A stretch of DNA of 64,000 nt from Phenylobacterium deserti (GTDB lineage Bacteria; Pseudomonadota; Alphaproteobacteria; Caulobacterales; Caulobacteraceae). The stretch is taken from contig NZ_QFYR01000006.1 in assembly GCF_003254705.1 (NCBI RefSeq), forward strand, positions 1 through 64,000. The letters are read 5' to 3'. The position numbers and the translations under genes were made by a program. Below are positions 25,764 to 36,914 of the stretch, piece after piece (position 1 is the first letter of the stretch; each line of letters starts with the position of its first letter). A model generated the notes under the pieces. It had not been told where the DNA came from. It saw nothing but the letters and a program-made list of their open reading frames with translations, and did no database searches.

Positions 25764-28276
25764 CCCCTCTTTCGCTGCGGTTCGCCGTGCGCGAGCTGCG
25801 GGCCGGCGTTCGCGGGTTCCGGATCTTCCTGGCCTGCCTCGCGCTCGGCGTCGCCGCGATCGCATCCGCCGGCTCGACGGCCGAGGCGTTCCGGCAGGGC
25901 CTGGCGGTTCACGCCCGGGAGATCCTCGGCGGCGATCTCGCCGTCAGCCTGCGCGAGCGGGGCTTCACGGCCGCCGAGCGCGCCGGCCTCCAACGCCAGG
26001 GCGAGGTCTCCTACGCCGTCGTCACCCGGGCGATGGCCGAAGCGCCGTCCGGAGAGCGACGCCTGGTCGAGCTGCGCGGCGTTGGCTCCAATTACCCCCT
26101 GGCCGGCCAGGTTGAGATCTCTGGCGCCGCCTCTCTGGCCGAGGCGCTGGCCTTCCGCGACGGAGCCGCAGGTGTGGCCGTGGAACAGGCTGTCCTGGAC
26201 CGCCTCGGCCTCAAGCTGGGCGACCGGTTCATAGTGGGCAACCTTCCGGTGAGCGCCCGCGCCATCCTTCTTGAGGAGCCCGACCGCCTGTCCCGCGGGT
26301 TCGCGCTGGGCCTGCGGGTCCTCGCCAGCCGGCAGGCGGTGGAGCAGGGCGGCTTCCTTGCGCCGGGCCTCCCGTTCGGGGAGACCGCCCGGATCTCCCT
26401 GGCTGCCGGAACGGACGTCCCGCAGGCGCGCAGCGCGATCACTCGGGTCATGAGCGGCTCCTACCGGGTGCGGGATCGCCAGGACGCGACGCCCGGCCTG
26501 GGCCGGATGATCGATCGCCTGGAGTACTTCCTGGGTTTCATCGGTCTGGCGTCGCTTGTCGCCGGCGGGCTTGGCGTGTTCGGGGCCGTCAGCGCCTATC
26601 TGGAGCAGCGAAAGCCTTCCATCGCCGCCTTGAAGGCGCTGGGCGCCGACGGAGCTCTCGTCCGCAACCTGTACCTGATCCAGATCGGCGTGCTGGCGGG
26701 TTTGGGCGTGGCCATCGGCCTGGCGGTCGGCGCCCTGGCGCCCCTGCTTGTGGGGCGGCTTGTCCAGGATCAACTGCCCGTGCCGGCCCTGTTCCGCGTT
26801 TATCCCGCACCCTTGCTCAAGGCGGCCGCCTTCGGCCTGCTCGCAGCGTCGGCCTTCTCCCTGGCTCCGCTGGGGAGAGCCCGTGCGACGCCGCCCGCCA
26901 GCCTCTTCCGTCGCGAACTCGCCGGCGGCTTGCGTTTTGGGCCGGAGCTGGTGGGCGCGATCCTGGCGGGCGCAGGCTTGGCCGCCCTGGCCGTGATCGG
27001 CGCGCCCACGCCCCTCGCGGCGGCCGGGATGATCGGCGGCGTCGCCATCGCCTTCGCCTTGCTGTGGCTCATGGGCTGGGGTGCGGCAGCTGTCGCCGGC
27101 CGTGCGCGGGGCTTCGCGCGCGGCGCCCTGCGGATCGGTCTCGCCAACCTGGCGGGCCCCAGGTCCGCCGCCCGAACCGCCGCGCCGGCGATCGGTCTGG
27201 GTGTCGCTTTGCTGGCCGCGGTGGTGCTGATCCAGTCCAGCCTCCTGCATCAGGTCGGAGACGTCGCCCCGCGCACCGCGCCCGCGCTGGTCTTCACCGA
27301 TATCCCTGGCGAGCGGGCCGAGGCCTTCGACGCCGCCGTGCGGCAGGCGGTGGGAGCGCCTCTGCGTGAGGACACGTACCTCCGCGCGCCCATGGTCACC
27401 GGCCGGATCGCGGCCATCCGTGGGGCGCCTGTGAATCCAGCGCGCATCGCGCCGGGCGAGCGCTGGGCCTACGACGCGGACGTCACGCTCTCAGCGATCG
27501 GTCCCGAACCCGCCGCAGCGGCGGTCACCGAGGGGCGCTGGTGGCCGGCTGACTACCGGGGTCCGCCGCTCGTTGCTCTGGAAGAGGACATGGCCCGCGG
27601 CGGCGGCGTGCGGGTCGGCGACACCATCACCTTGTCGGTGCTCGGGCGCGACATCGAAGCTCGGGTTGCGGCTCTGAGGAAGGTGGAGTTCGGATCCTTC
27701 GGCCCAAGCTTTCCTGTGATCCTCACCCCGTCCGCGTTCGAGGGGGCGGAGCTTCGGCACGTCGCCATCGCCAAGGCGTCTCGGGCCCAGGAAAGCGCCA
27801 TCATCCGCGCGCTCGGGCGCGACTTCCCGGAGGTGGACGTCATCTCGGTGCGCGAACAGCTCGAGGCTGCGGTGGAGCTGTTCGACCGGCTGGCGCTCGC
27901 GATCCGGTCCGCCGCTGCGGTGGCCGCTCTGGCGGGCCTGTTGGTGCTGGCCGGGGCCATCGCGGCCCGTGCGCGCGAGCGAACGCGAGAGGCGGCCATC
28001 CTCAAGGTGCTGGGCGCTTCCCGAGGACAGATCCTCACAGCCTATGTCTTCGAGTACGGCGCGGTGGGGCTACTGGCAGGCGCTGCCGGCGTGGGGCTTG
28101 GGTATGCGGCGGCCTGGCCGGTGGTGGTCAAGGTGTTCGAGGCGGAGTGGAGCGTGGACTGGTCGGGTGTCGCCGCGCTTCTGGGCGCGGCGGCGCTGGC
28201 GGCGAGCCTCGGGGGGCTGCTGGCCGCATTTCAGGCGCTATCGCGGCGGCCTGCGCCGGCCCTGCGCACCGACTAG
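25760..28276 (+). CDS. ABC transporter permease, YbbP-like (FtsX family)
   Basis: An 838-residue permease with one N-terminal helix, a large periplasmic domain, two FtsX-type membrane modules (three helices at about 250-390 and again near the C-terminus) and a central pair of helices. This is the ten-helix YbbP/AcbZ plan, about the normal length. With the YbbA-like ATPase it should work in lipid or lipoprotein handling in the envelope. Its stop overlaps the convergent amidase stop at CTAG (28273-28276). Confidence 0.9.
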   Translation: MTPLSLRFAVRELRAGVRGFRIFLACLALGVAAIASAGSTAEAFRQGLAVHAREILGGDLAVSLRERGFTAAERAGLQRQGEVSYAVVTRAMAEAPSGERRLVELRGVGSNYPLAGQVEISGAASLAEALAFRDGAAGVAVEQAVLDRLGLKLGDRFIVGNLPVSARAILLEEPDRLSRGFALGLRVLASRQAVEQGGFLAPGLPFGETARISLAAGTDVPQARSAITRVMSGSYRVRDRQDATPGLGRMIDRLEYFLGFIGLASLVAGGLGVFGAVSAYLEQRKPSIAALKALGADGALVRNLYLIQIGVLAGLGVAIGLAVGALAPLLVGRLVQDQLPVPALFRVYPAPLLKAAAFGLLAASAFSLAPLGRARATPPASLFRRELAGGLRFGPELVGAILAGAGLAALAVIGAPTPLAAAGMIGGVAIAFALLWLMGWGAAAVAGRARGFARGALRIGLANLAGPRSAARTAAPAIGLGVALLAAVVLIQSSLLHQVGDVAPRTAPALVFTDIPGERAEAFDAAVRQAVGAPLREDTYLRAPMVTGRIAAIRGAPVNPARIAPGERWAYDADVTLSAIGPEPAAAAVTEGRWWPADYRGPPLVALEEDMARGGGVRVGDTITLSVLGRDIEARVAALRKVEFGSFGPSFPVILTPSAFEGAELRHVAIAKASRAQESAIIRALGRDFPEVDVISVREQLEAAVELFDRLALAIRSAAAVAALAGLLVLAGAIAARARERTREAAILKVLGASRGQILTAYVFEYGAVGLLAGAAGVGLGYAAAWPVVVKVFEAEWSVDWSGVAALLGAAALAASLGGLLAAFQALSRRPAPALRTD

Positions 28277-29553
28277 GCTTCGAACCCTGACAGATCGGGC
28301 GAGCGTCCGTCCCAGCCGGACACGGCTTCGAACGCGGCCGCCAGGGTCACCACGCCGGCCTCGTCTCGCGGCCGCCCCAGGATCTGCAGTCCCACCGGCA
28401 GCCCTTGGCTGGTCAGTCCGCAGGGCACGCTGACCCCGGGCAGATCCAGATAGTTGGCGGCGCGGGTCAGGCGGCTCAGCGGCGAGATGGTCTCGTCCAC
28501 CTCGTCGAGCGGGGGCGCCGGGATCGGGCAGGTGGGGCTGAGCAATCCATCGAACTGCCCCATCCAGGCGTGGAACTCGTCCTGGTCTTCCGCCCGCCGA
28601 GCGTGCGCGGCCTCGATCTGCCGGTCGCTGAAGCTGCGTCCCGCGCGGAACCTGCGTACGATCCAGGGGTCCATGACGTCCGAATGGCGCTCGATACGAT
28701 CACGCCAGATGCGCCAACCCTCGCCGGCCATCAGCATGCCGTTGGGTCCGAAAGACTGCTCCAGCGACCGCGCCGGAGTGACCATGTCGATCTCCACGCC
28801 TGTGCTGCGAAAGCGGTCGATGGCCGCTTCGTAGAGACGGGCCACCTCCGGATCGACGTCGCCCAGATCCGCCAGCGGAATGGCGGCCAGTCTGCGGCCG
28901 CGCGCGTCCGCCGAAAGGGCGGCTTCCGCGTCGAACGGGCCGCGCTCGGCCGCCGCGTCATCCGGCCCGGAAATGATCGCCAGCATGCGCGCCGCTGTCG
29001 CCACCGAACGGGCAAGTGCGCCCACCGTATCCAGCGCGGGGCTCAAGGGGTGGACGCCGCGCAGGCTGACCAGCCCGCGTCCTGGCTTCAGTCCCACCAC
29101 GCCGCACAAGGCGGCGGGGATGCGCACCGAACCGCCGGTGTCGGACCCGAGCGCGGCATCGCAAAGCCCGGCCGCCACTGCGACGGCCGAACCGGAGGAC
29201 GATCCCCCGGGCGCCCGGTGCGTCGCCGCGTCCCACGGATTCCACGGCGCGCCGACTGCTCGGTTGGTGCCCCATCCGCCGTAGGCGAGCTCAACGGTGT
29301 GGGTCTTGCCGATGGCGCTCCAGCCCGCCTGCAGCAGGCGTGTGACCACCGCCGCATGGCAGGGCGGGTTGGGCTCCACCGGCACCTGGGCGCCGCCTCC
29401 GGTGGGGACGCCCTCCACATCCATCAGGTCCTTGACGGCGAAGGTCGGGCCGTCGCCGTCCTCGCCCGCCAGCGGCGGGTCGAAGACTCGCACGAAGGCC
29501 TTCAGCCGTCCGTCATAGCGTCGGATCCGGGCCAGGGCCTCGTCGGGCGTCAT
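28273..29553 (-). CDS. Amidase signature family hydrolase
   Basis: A 426-residue amidase. The Ser-cisSer-Lys triad is visible: lysine in F-A-V-K-D-L-M-D-V-E-G, cis-serine in G-G-S-S-S-G-S-A, and nucleophile serine in G-S-D-T-G-G-S-V-R-I-P-A. It hydrolyses an amide or ester, but the substrate is not evident; no gatB or gatC gene is nearby, so it is unlikely to be GatA. It is divergent from PEP carboxylase with a 93-base gap. Confidence 0.9.
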   Translation of the reverse strand: MTPDEALARIRRYDGRLKAFVRVFDPPLAGEDGDGPTFAVKDLMDVEGVPTGGGAQVPVEPNPPCHAAVVTRLLQAGWSAIGKTHTVELAYGGWGTNRAVGAPWNPWDAATHRAPGGSSSGSAVAVAAGLCDAALGSDTGGSVRIPAALCGVVGLKPGRGLVSLRGVHPLSPALDTVGALARSVATAARMLAIISGPDDAAAERGPFDAEAALSADARGRRLAAIPLADLGDVDPEVARLYEAAIDRFRSTGVEIDMVTPARSLEQSFGPNGMLMAGEGWRIWRDRIERHSDVMDPWIVRRFRAGRSFSDRQIEAAHARRAEDQDEFHAWMGQFDGLLSPTCPIPAPPLDEVDETISPLSRLTRAANYLDLPGVSVPCGLTSQGLPVGLQILGRPRDEAGVVTLAAAFEAVSGWDGRSPDLSGFEA

Positions 29554-29646
29554 GCGTGACCTCCAAGCTGCGCCGGCGAACTATCGCCGACCGAGGTTCT
29601 CGAAACCAGATGACGCAGCTTTCGCTTCGTGGCTTGTGCGTGCGCC

Positions 29647-32340
<2,694 letters not shown>

Positions 32341-32358
32341 GCAGGCGAGGGGCCCCGA

Positions 32359-33117
32359 TCAGGCCGGCCGGCGCAGGGCGTTGGTCGGCGTGGTGGGGCG
32401 GAAATCGGAGATGCTGGCCAGCAGATCGGGCTGCAGCAGGATGGCCACGCCCGACCGAAGCTCGATCAGCCGTTCGCGCCGCAGCTGCTGCAGGGTGCGA
32501 TTGACGTGCACGATGCTGAGGCCCAGCGCGTCGGCCAGGATCTCCTGGGTCAGCGGCAGCGGGAAGCGCTGGCTGTCGCCCAGGCCGGCGATCTCCAGGC
32601 GGCGCTGCAGCTCGAGCAGGAAGTGAGCGACCCGCTCGTAAGCCGTCTGCCGGCCCAGGCGGACCATGTGATCGAGCAGAAGGGCCTGTTCGACCTGCCG
32701 CGCAACCGCGAGGGCGCGGGCCAGGCTCGGCGCTTCACCGCGATTGGCCGCCTCGAGCAGAGGTTCGGCGTCCACCGTCTCCAGGGCCGTCAGCGCCACC
32801 GTGCTGCACAGGGCGGGCGGGGCGGGGCGTTCGCAGACGTTGAAGCAGTCGCCGGGCAAGAGGAAGCCGAAGATCTGGCGGCGGCCGTCGGGCAGGACCC
32901 GCTGGTTGCACGCCCATCCGGAAACCACGAAGCGCGCCCGCCGACCGGTCTGGCCTTCGCCGACCAGCTCTTCGCCGGCCATGTGGCGCTCGCGTCGGTC
33001 GCTGAGGTTGCGGACGAGGTCCTGTTCCTGTTCCGACAGCAGTGCGAGAGTTCGCATACGGCGCACCACCGCATCCAGCGGCCTTGGCGCGATGCGAGGT
33101 TTGAACCGGCCCGTCAT
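32359..33117 (-). CDS. Crp/Fnr family transcriptional regulator
   Basis: A 252-residue regulator with an N-terminal cyclic-nucleotide-binding-like beta-barrel (residues about 25-140) and a C-terminal winged helix (T-Q-E-I-L-A-D-A-L-G-L-S-I-V-H-V-N-R-T-L as the recognition region). No cysteine cluster typical of Fnr is seen at the N-terminus, so oxygen sensing through an iron-sulfur cluster is unlikely. It resembles alphaproteobacterial Crp-like regulators without known ligand. The ATG at 33117 matches the domain start. It is divergent from the 65-residue gene. Confidence 0.88.
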   Translation of the reverse strand: MTGRFKPRIAPRPLDAVVRRMRTLALLSEQEQDLVRNLSDRRERHMAGEELVGEGQTGRRARFVVSGWACNQRVLPDGRRQIFGFLLPGDCFNVCERPAPPALCSTVALTALETVDAEPLLEAANRGEAPSLARALAVARQVEQALLLDHMVRLGRQTAYERVAHFLLELQRRLEIAGLGDSQRFPLPLTQEILADALGLSIVHVNRTLQQLRRERLIELRSGVAILLQPDLLASISDFRPTTPTNALRRPA

Positions 33118-33352
33118 CCGGTGTCCCCCCAAACTGGTTGTGCGGTTGTTCCCGGCAACCGCGCCCTTATGGACCCAGCCTAGCCCCGTCAGCGACAGAC
33201 GCAACTCGGAGTTTAGCAGAATCGCGGCGCCTGGACTGGCGCGCGAATGACAAACACCAATGATCGGCGAAGGTTCCAACATTCGCGAAAGAATTGGGCT
33301 TGTCGCTGCGTACGAGGGCAATCTCCGCAACGCCCGGAGAGAATTCGAAATG

Positions 33353-33364
33353 AACCGATCGGTT
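33353..33364. promoter_or_regulatory. Perfect 12-base palindrome, possible operator
   Basis: AACCGATCGGTT reads the same on both strands. It is centred in the divergent gap, about 240 bases upstream of the Crp-like start and 210 upstream of the 65-residue gene. It could bind a dimeric regulator, but it does not match a classic Crp or Fnr box. Confidence 0.35.
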
Positions 33365-33515
33365 AATCCGTAGACTGAAGCGCAGCTCTGGGCAGGTGTT
33401 CGCAATGTCGGCCGGGCGACATCGCAAGTGTGAGTTCTTGAAGCGCCGGATGCGCCGCTGTCTCTGCGCCTGGAAGGCGAGTTCCTGGCCAGGATTCCGC
33501 CGGGTTCCGCCCGCC

Positions 33516-33540
33516 GGAACGAATTCACGGCCATGCCGTT
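33516..33540 (+). promoter_or_regulatory. Candidate EcfG/SigT promoter for the 65-residue gene
   Basis: GGAAC (33516-33520), 16 bases, CGTT (33537-33540): an exact match to the general stress sigma factor consensus of alphaproteobacteria. The ATG at 33572 lies 31 bases downstream, leaving a leader of about 25 bases with a GGAG ribosome binding site. Confidence 0.7.
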
Positions 33541-33571
33541 GAAGAGGCTCGTGTTTGCCTGGAGTTTGGAC

Positions 33572-33769
33572 ATGAGCGCCCAGAACGACGCCGCTTTTGG
33601 CTACCGCATCCGGTGGACGGAGGAAGGCTGGAACTGGACGACGTTCGACCTCGCGGGCCAGGTCCAGGACACCGGCCGCGCGCCGACCAAGGCGGTGGCC
33701 GCCGCCTACGTGATCCGGGCGCTGGCCCGGGCCGCAGCGCCCGACGTTCCCCTGCGGAGCGCCGCCTAG
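33572..33769 (+). CDS. Small conserved protein (65 aa), G-W-x-W family, stress promoter
   Basis: A 65-residue soluble protein with the same pattern as the 62-residue protein at 22547: F-G-Y, E-G-W-N-W, D-x-A-G, G-R-A, and a C-terminal alanine-rich helix (A-Y-V-I-R-A-L-A-R). No known domain is recognised. The ATG at 33572 follows GGAGTTTGGAC. It is preceded by an exact EcfG-type promoter and is therefore a strong candidate for a general-stress-induced gene. Its stop overlaps that of pabB at CTAG (33766-33769). Confidence 0.78.
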   Translation: MSAQNDAAFGYRIRWTEEGWNWTTFDLAGQVQDTGRAPTKAVAAAYVIRALARAAAPDVPLRSAA

Positions 33770-35094
33770 CCTTTCACGGCCCGGGCAAGGGCCGACACCT
33801 TGGCCTCCGTCTCCACGCGCTCCGCTGAGGGCTGACTGTCGGCCACAATGCCGGCGCCGGCGCGCACCTCCACGTGCCAGCCGCCTTGCCTGCGAAGAAG
33901 GCCGGCTGTCCGGATCAGGACGCTTGAGTCCAAGGCGCCGTCGACGCCCAGGTGGAACAGCGATCCAAAGAACGGACCGCGCGGGGCTTCCAGATCGCGG
34001 ATGACCTTCATCGCCTGAACCTTGGGCGCCCCGGTGATGGAGCCTGGCGGAAACGCCGCCTGCAGAAGGTCGATGGCGTCGCGATTGGGCGAAAGGCGGC
34101 CTTCCACCCTCGACACCAGATGATGGACGTTGGCGAAGCTGGCGAGCCGGAACAGCTCCGGCGTCGTCACCGTGCCCGGCTCGCAGACCCGCGCCAGATC
34201 GTTGCGCATCAGGTCCACGATCATCAGGTTTTCGGCCCGATCCTTGATCGACGCCAACAGCGCATCAGCCAGCTGACGGTCCTGCTCGGCGTCAGCGCCC
34301 CGCGGCGCGGTGCCCTTGATCGGCTCGGTGCCCGCGAGCAGCCGTCCCTCCACCGGCCGCACCTGCACGAACCGCTCGGGAGAGTTGGACACCAAAGCCG
34401 CCTCGGGCAGGCGAAGGAAAGCGGCGAACGGGGAGGGGCTCGCCGCCGCAAGTCTCATCAGAAGCTCGGCTGGCGCGTCGGCGCTCTCCATGCCGCCCAG
34501 CCACCGCCGGGCGATGTTGGCCTGGAAGATCTCCCCCGCCCGGATGCGCTCCACCACCTCGGCCACCGCGCGCTCGTAGGCGGGCCCGTTGTCGGAGCTC
34601 AGGTTTGCGCTGAAACTGGCAAGAACCGGCGGCTCCAGATCGAGCCACGCCCGGGCGGCCGCCGCGTTGCTCGACGCCTCGGCCGCCGTCTCGCCTCGGC
34701 CGATCGCCTGCACCCGCCCCGTTTCGTGGTCGAAGGCGAGCAGGCGGGCGTACCTGGCGCAGGCAAGATCCGGCCAGCCGGGCAGCCGCGGCAGGTCCAG
34801 CACCTCGATCCGGTCCGCCAGGTCGTAGCTGAGAAGGCCCGCGACGCCTCCCTGGAAGGGCGGCCCGCCCTCCGCCAGTTCACCCTCCCGCGCCAAGCCC
34901 CGCAGCGCGGCGAAGGCGTCCGTCGCATCCTGCGGCTCGACCACGAGCACCGCTTCCGGCTCACTGGCCACATAGGACCATCGCGCGCCCGGCCCGCCGG
35001 ACAGGAAGCCGATCGTCCACGGCCGGTCCGCCAGGGCCGACAGCACCGCCGCAGGCTCCCGCCACGGCGCCTCCAGGAGGATGGTCCGGTTCAT
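33766..35094 (-). CDS. pabB: Aminodeoxychorismate synthase component I
   Basis: A 442-residue chorismate-utilising enzyme that makes 4-amino-4-deoxychorismate for folate synthesis with ammonia from a glutamine amidotransferase. The E-P-I-K-G-T motif (lysine diagnostic for PabB against anthranilate synthase), F-Q-A-N-I, S-N-S-P-E-R-F, D-L-M-R-N-D-L and P-P-G-S-I-T-G-A-P-K are present. No pabA or pabC domain is fused or adjacent. It lies 41 bases downstream of the binding-protein gene on the same strand and may be co-transcribed. Confidence 0.93.
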   Translation of the reverse strand: MNRTILLEAPWREPAAVLSALADRPWTIGFLSGGPGARWSYVASEPEAVLVVEPQDATDAFAALRGLAREGELAEGGPPFQGGVAGLLSYDLADRIEVLDLPRLPGWPDLACARYARLLAFDHETGRVQAIGRGETAAEASSNAAAARAWLDLEPPVLASFSANLSSDNGPAYERAVAEVVERIRAGEIFQANIARRWLGGMESADAPAELLMRLAAASPSPFAAFLRLPEAALVSNSPERFVQVRPVEGRLLAGTEPIKGTAPRGADAEQDRQLADALLASIKDRAENLMIVDLMRNDLARVCEPGTVTTPELFRLASFANVHHLVSRVEGRLSPNRDAIDLLQAAFPPGSITGAPKVQAMKVIRDLEAPRGPFFGSLFHLGVDGALDSSVLIRTAGLLRRQGGWHVEVRAGAGIVADSQPSAERVETEAKVSALARAVKG

Positions 35095-35135
35095 GGCGCC
35101 GCCATAGCCTGCGCAGGCGGAGGGATGAAGCGCTC

Positions 35136-35939
35136 TTACCGCCCGACGGGGTCCTGCATGACCGGCACGTGGTAGGCCTGCAGCAGTCGGGAGATCTCGC
35201 CGGCCCGCCGCTCCAGCACCCGGTCGAGGGCCTCACGCAGCTCGGCGTCTTCCCGCCGTACGCCCATGGAGACGTCGAACATCATCGGCCACTGCGGCCC
35301 GTCCAGCCACGGCGTCACCGGCTCCAGCCGCATCGGATGGGCCGCCTTGCTCGCGAAGTACCCAGCCAGCGGGCCCCAGACCACGGCCACGTCGATGTCG
35401 CCACGGTCCACCGCCTGCACGATGGCGGCCGGCGGGTTCGGCTGGCTGTAGTCGCCATAGAGCATGTAGCCGCGGACATTGCCGATGATCCCGCGCCGCG
35501 CCAGCGCATGGGCCGGCGGCGTGTTGGCGGCGTCGTCGCCGATCATCTGCACGCCGACCGTCAGGGTCTTCAGCCGCGGATCATCGAACGAGCGGATGTC
35601 CAGGCTCCGGTCCGCTCGGCTGAGAAACACATAGCTGGAGCGGTAGTACGGCCGCGTGGTGGCGAGCATCTCCACCTGAGTGGCCACGCCCGGCCACACG
35701 TCGCAGCGGTCGTCCTTCAGCGTGTTGCGGACATAGCCGCGGCGCTGCGCCCACCAGGTGTACTCGACCTTGCGGCCAAGCTCCTTGGCGGCGAGCTCCA
35801 CCAGCTTGTTCTCGAACCCTTCGCCGGCCCGGTTGGAAAAGGGCAGGTTGTTGGGATCGGCGCAGACCCGCAGCGCCTTCGGCTCGCGCGCACAGCCGGC
35901 GAGCGTGGTCAGGCATAGCAGGACGGTCAGCAAGCGCAT
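35136..35939 (-). CDS. Quinoprotein-associated periplasmic binding protein (XoxJ/MxaJ-like)
   Basis: A 267-residue type 2 periplasmic binding protein. The ATG at 35939 opens a lipoprotein-like leader (C-L-T-T-L-A-G-C). The mature part begins L-R-V-C-A-D-P-N-N-L-P-F-S-N, a hallmark of the quinoprotein-dehydrogenase-associated group that includes MxaJ/XoxJ. In methanol dehydrogenases XoxJ is thought to help mature or activate the dehydrogenase. Start and stop codons of this gene and the beta-propeller gene share one base, indicating an operon with the PQQ enzyme. Confidence 0.88.
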   Translation of the reverse strand: MRLLTVLLCLTTLAGCAREPKALRVCADPNNLPFSNRAGEGFENKLVELAAKELGRKVEYTWWAQRRGYVRNTLKDDRCDVWPGVATQVEMLATTRPYYRSSYVFLSRADRSLDIRSFDDPRLKTLTVGVQMIGDDAANTPPAHALARRGIIGNVRGYMLYGDYSQPNPPAAIVQAVDRGDIDVAVVWGPLAGYFASKAAHPMRLEPVTPWLDGPQWPMMFDVSMGVRREDAELREALDRVLERRAGEISRLLQAYHVPVMQDPVGR

Positions 35940-36910
35940 CACGGCGCCACCGCGACGCCCCACGGCCGGCCGTCGAGCTTGACCCGCTTGATGGTCTTGC
36001 CGCTCGTCAGGTCCACAACCGTCAGGTCGCCCGACAGGCCGCTCGCCGCATAAAGCCGCCGGTCATCCGGCGACAGGCCAAGGCCCCAGTTGCGGAAGCC
36101 CGTCTTGAAGCGGCGAAGGATTTCGAAGGTGCGGGTGTCGATCTCGATGGCATGATTGCCGCGGCCCAAGGCGGCGTAGACCTTGCCGCCGTCCCGGGCC
36201 ATGGCCAGGCCGACAGCCTGGACGTTCGGCGGCGGGTCGGCCTTCTTCAGGTCGATGGTGTGCAGGATGCGCCGGCTCGCCACATCGAACACCGCCACGC
36301 TGGCCCGCGATTCCGATGTCACCCAGAGCCGCGTCCCATCGGGGCTGAACACCGCATCCCGGGGGCGCGCGCCCACGAGGACGCTGTCCAGCAGCTTGCC
36401 CGTCGCCGCGTCGATGAAGTGGACGAGGCTCGCGGCCTCGGACGTGCAGATCACCAGCCGGCCATCGGGGCTTACCGCCATGCCCTCGGGCTCGGGGCCC
36501 ACCTGGGTCTTGTTGACGATCCGGTTGGCCGCGACCTGCAGGAAGCTGACCTCCCCGTCGTCTTCGTTGGCGACATAGAGCATGCCGCCGTCGGGGCTGA
36601 TGGCGAACCGCTCGGGGTCGGGGCCGGAGTCGAGGGTCCCGCGCACCTGCCGCGTCGCCACGTCGATCATGGCGATGCGGTTGTCGTCGCTGACCGCCAC
36701 GAACAGCGTCTTGCCATCGGGCGAAAGGCCCAGGCCCCTTGGCCGGTCTCCAACCGGGATGCGTCCGACGGGCGCCAGCGTCTTGCCGTCGACCACGTGG
36801 ATCACGTCGGCCTGCTCATCCGAGACGTAGATGGTGTGCGGCGTCGTCGGCGCGGGACGGCTGCAGGCGCATGCGGCCAGGGCTAGTGCGCAGATCAGGA
36901 TGCGGCGCAT
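35939..36910 (-). CDS. PQQ-associated YVTN beta-propeller protein
   Basis: A 323-residue seven-bladed beta-propeller. Repeats of the type P-R-G-L-G-L-S-P-D-G-K-T-L-F-V and I-D-V-A-T recur about every 42 residues. The N-terminus is a signal peptide with a possible lipobox (L-A-A-C-A-C-S). It resembles the PQQ-dependent-catabolism-associated propeller family found beside alcohol dehydrogenases. It begins four bases after the dehydrogenase gene ends and overlaps the binding-protein gene by one base. The role is unknown; a scaffold for the quinoprotein or its electron acceptor is possible. Confidence 0.88.
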   Translation of the reverse strand: MRRILICALALAACACSRPAPTTPHTIYVSDEQADVIHVVDGKTLAPVGRIPVGDRPRGLGLSPDGKTLFVAVSDDNRIAMIDVATRQVRGTLDSGPDPERFAISPDGGMLYVANEDDGEVSFLQVAANRIVNKTQVGPEPEGMAVSPDGRLVICTSEAASLVHFIDAATGKLLDSVLVGARPRDAVFSPDGTRLWVTSESRASVAVFDVASRRILHTIDLKKADPPPNVQAVGLAMARDGGKVYAALGRGNHAIEIDTRTFEILRRFKTGFRNWGLGLSPDDRRLYAASGLSGDLTVVDLTSGKTIKRVKLDGRPWGVAVAP

Positions 36911-36914
36911 GGCG

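Larger units (their letters stand above)
33118..33571. other. Divergent intergenic region, Crp-like regulator / 65-residue gene
   Basis: A gap of 454 bases. It holds a perfect 12-base palindrome AACCGATCGGTT (33353-33364), a stress-type promoter (33516-33540) and a small hairpin GTTCCG/CGGAAC just before it. A 45-codon frame (33405-33542) overlaps the promoter and is not supported as a gene. Confidence 0.5.

Noticed and set aside
33405-33542. A 45-codon frame upstream of the 65-residue gene
   Set aside because: It overlaps the stress promoter, has an arginine- and tryptophan-rich composition with no pattern, and lacks a ribosome binding site.
33118-33571. Fnr or Crp box in front of the Crp-like regulator
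   Set aside because: No TTGAT-N4-ATCAA or TGTGA-N6-TCACA pair was found.
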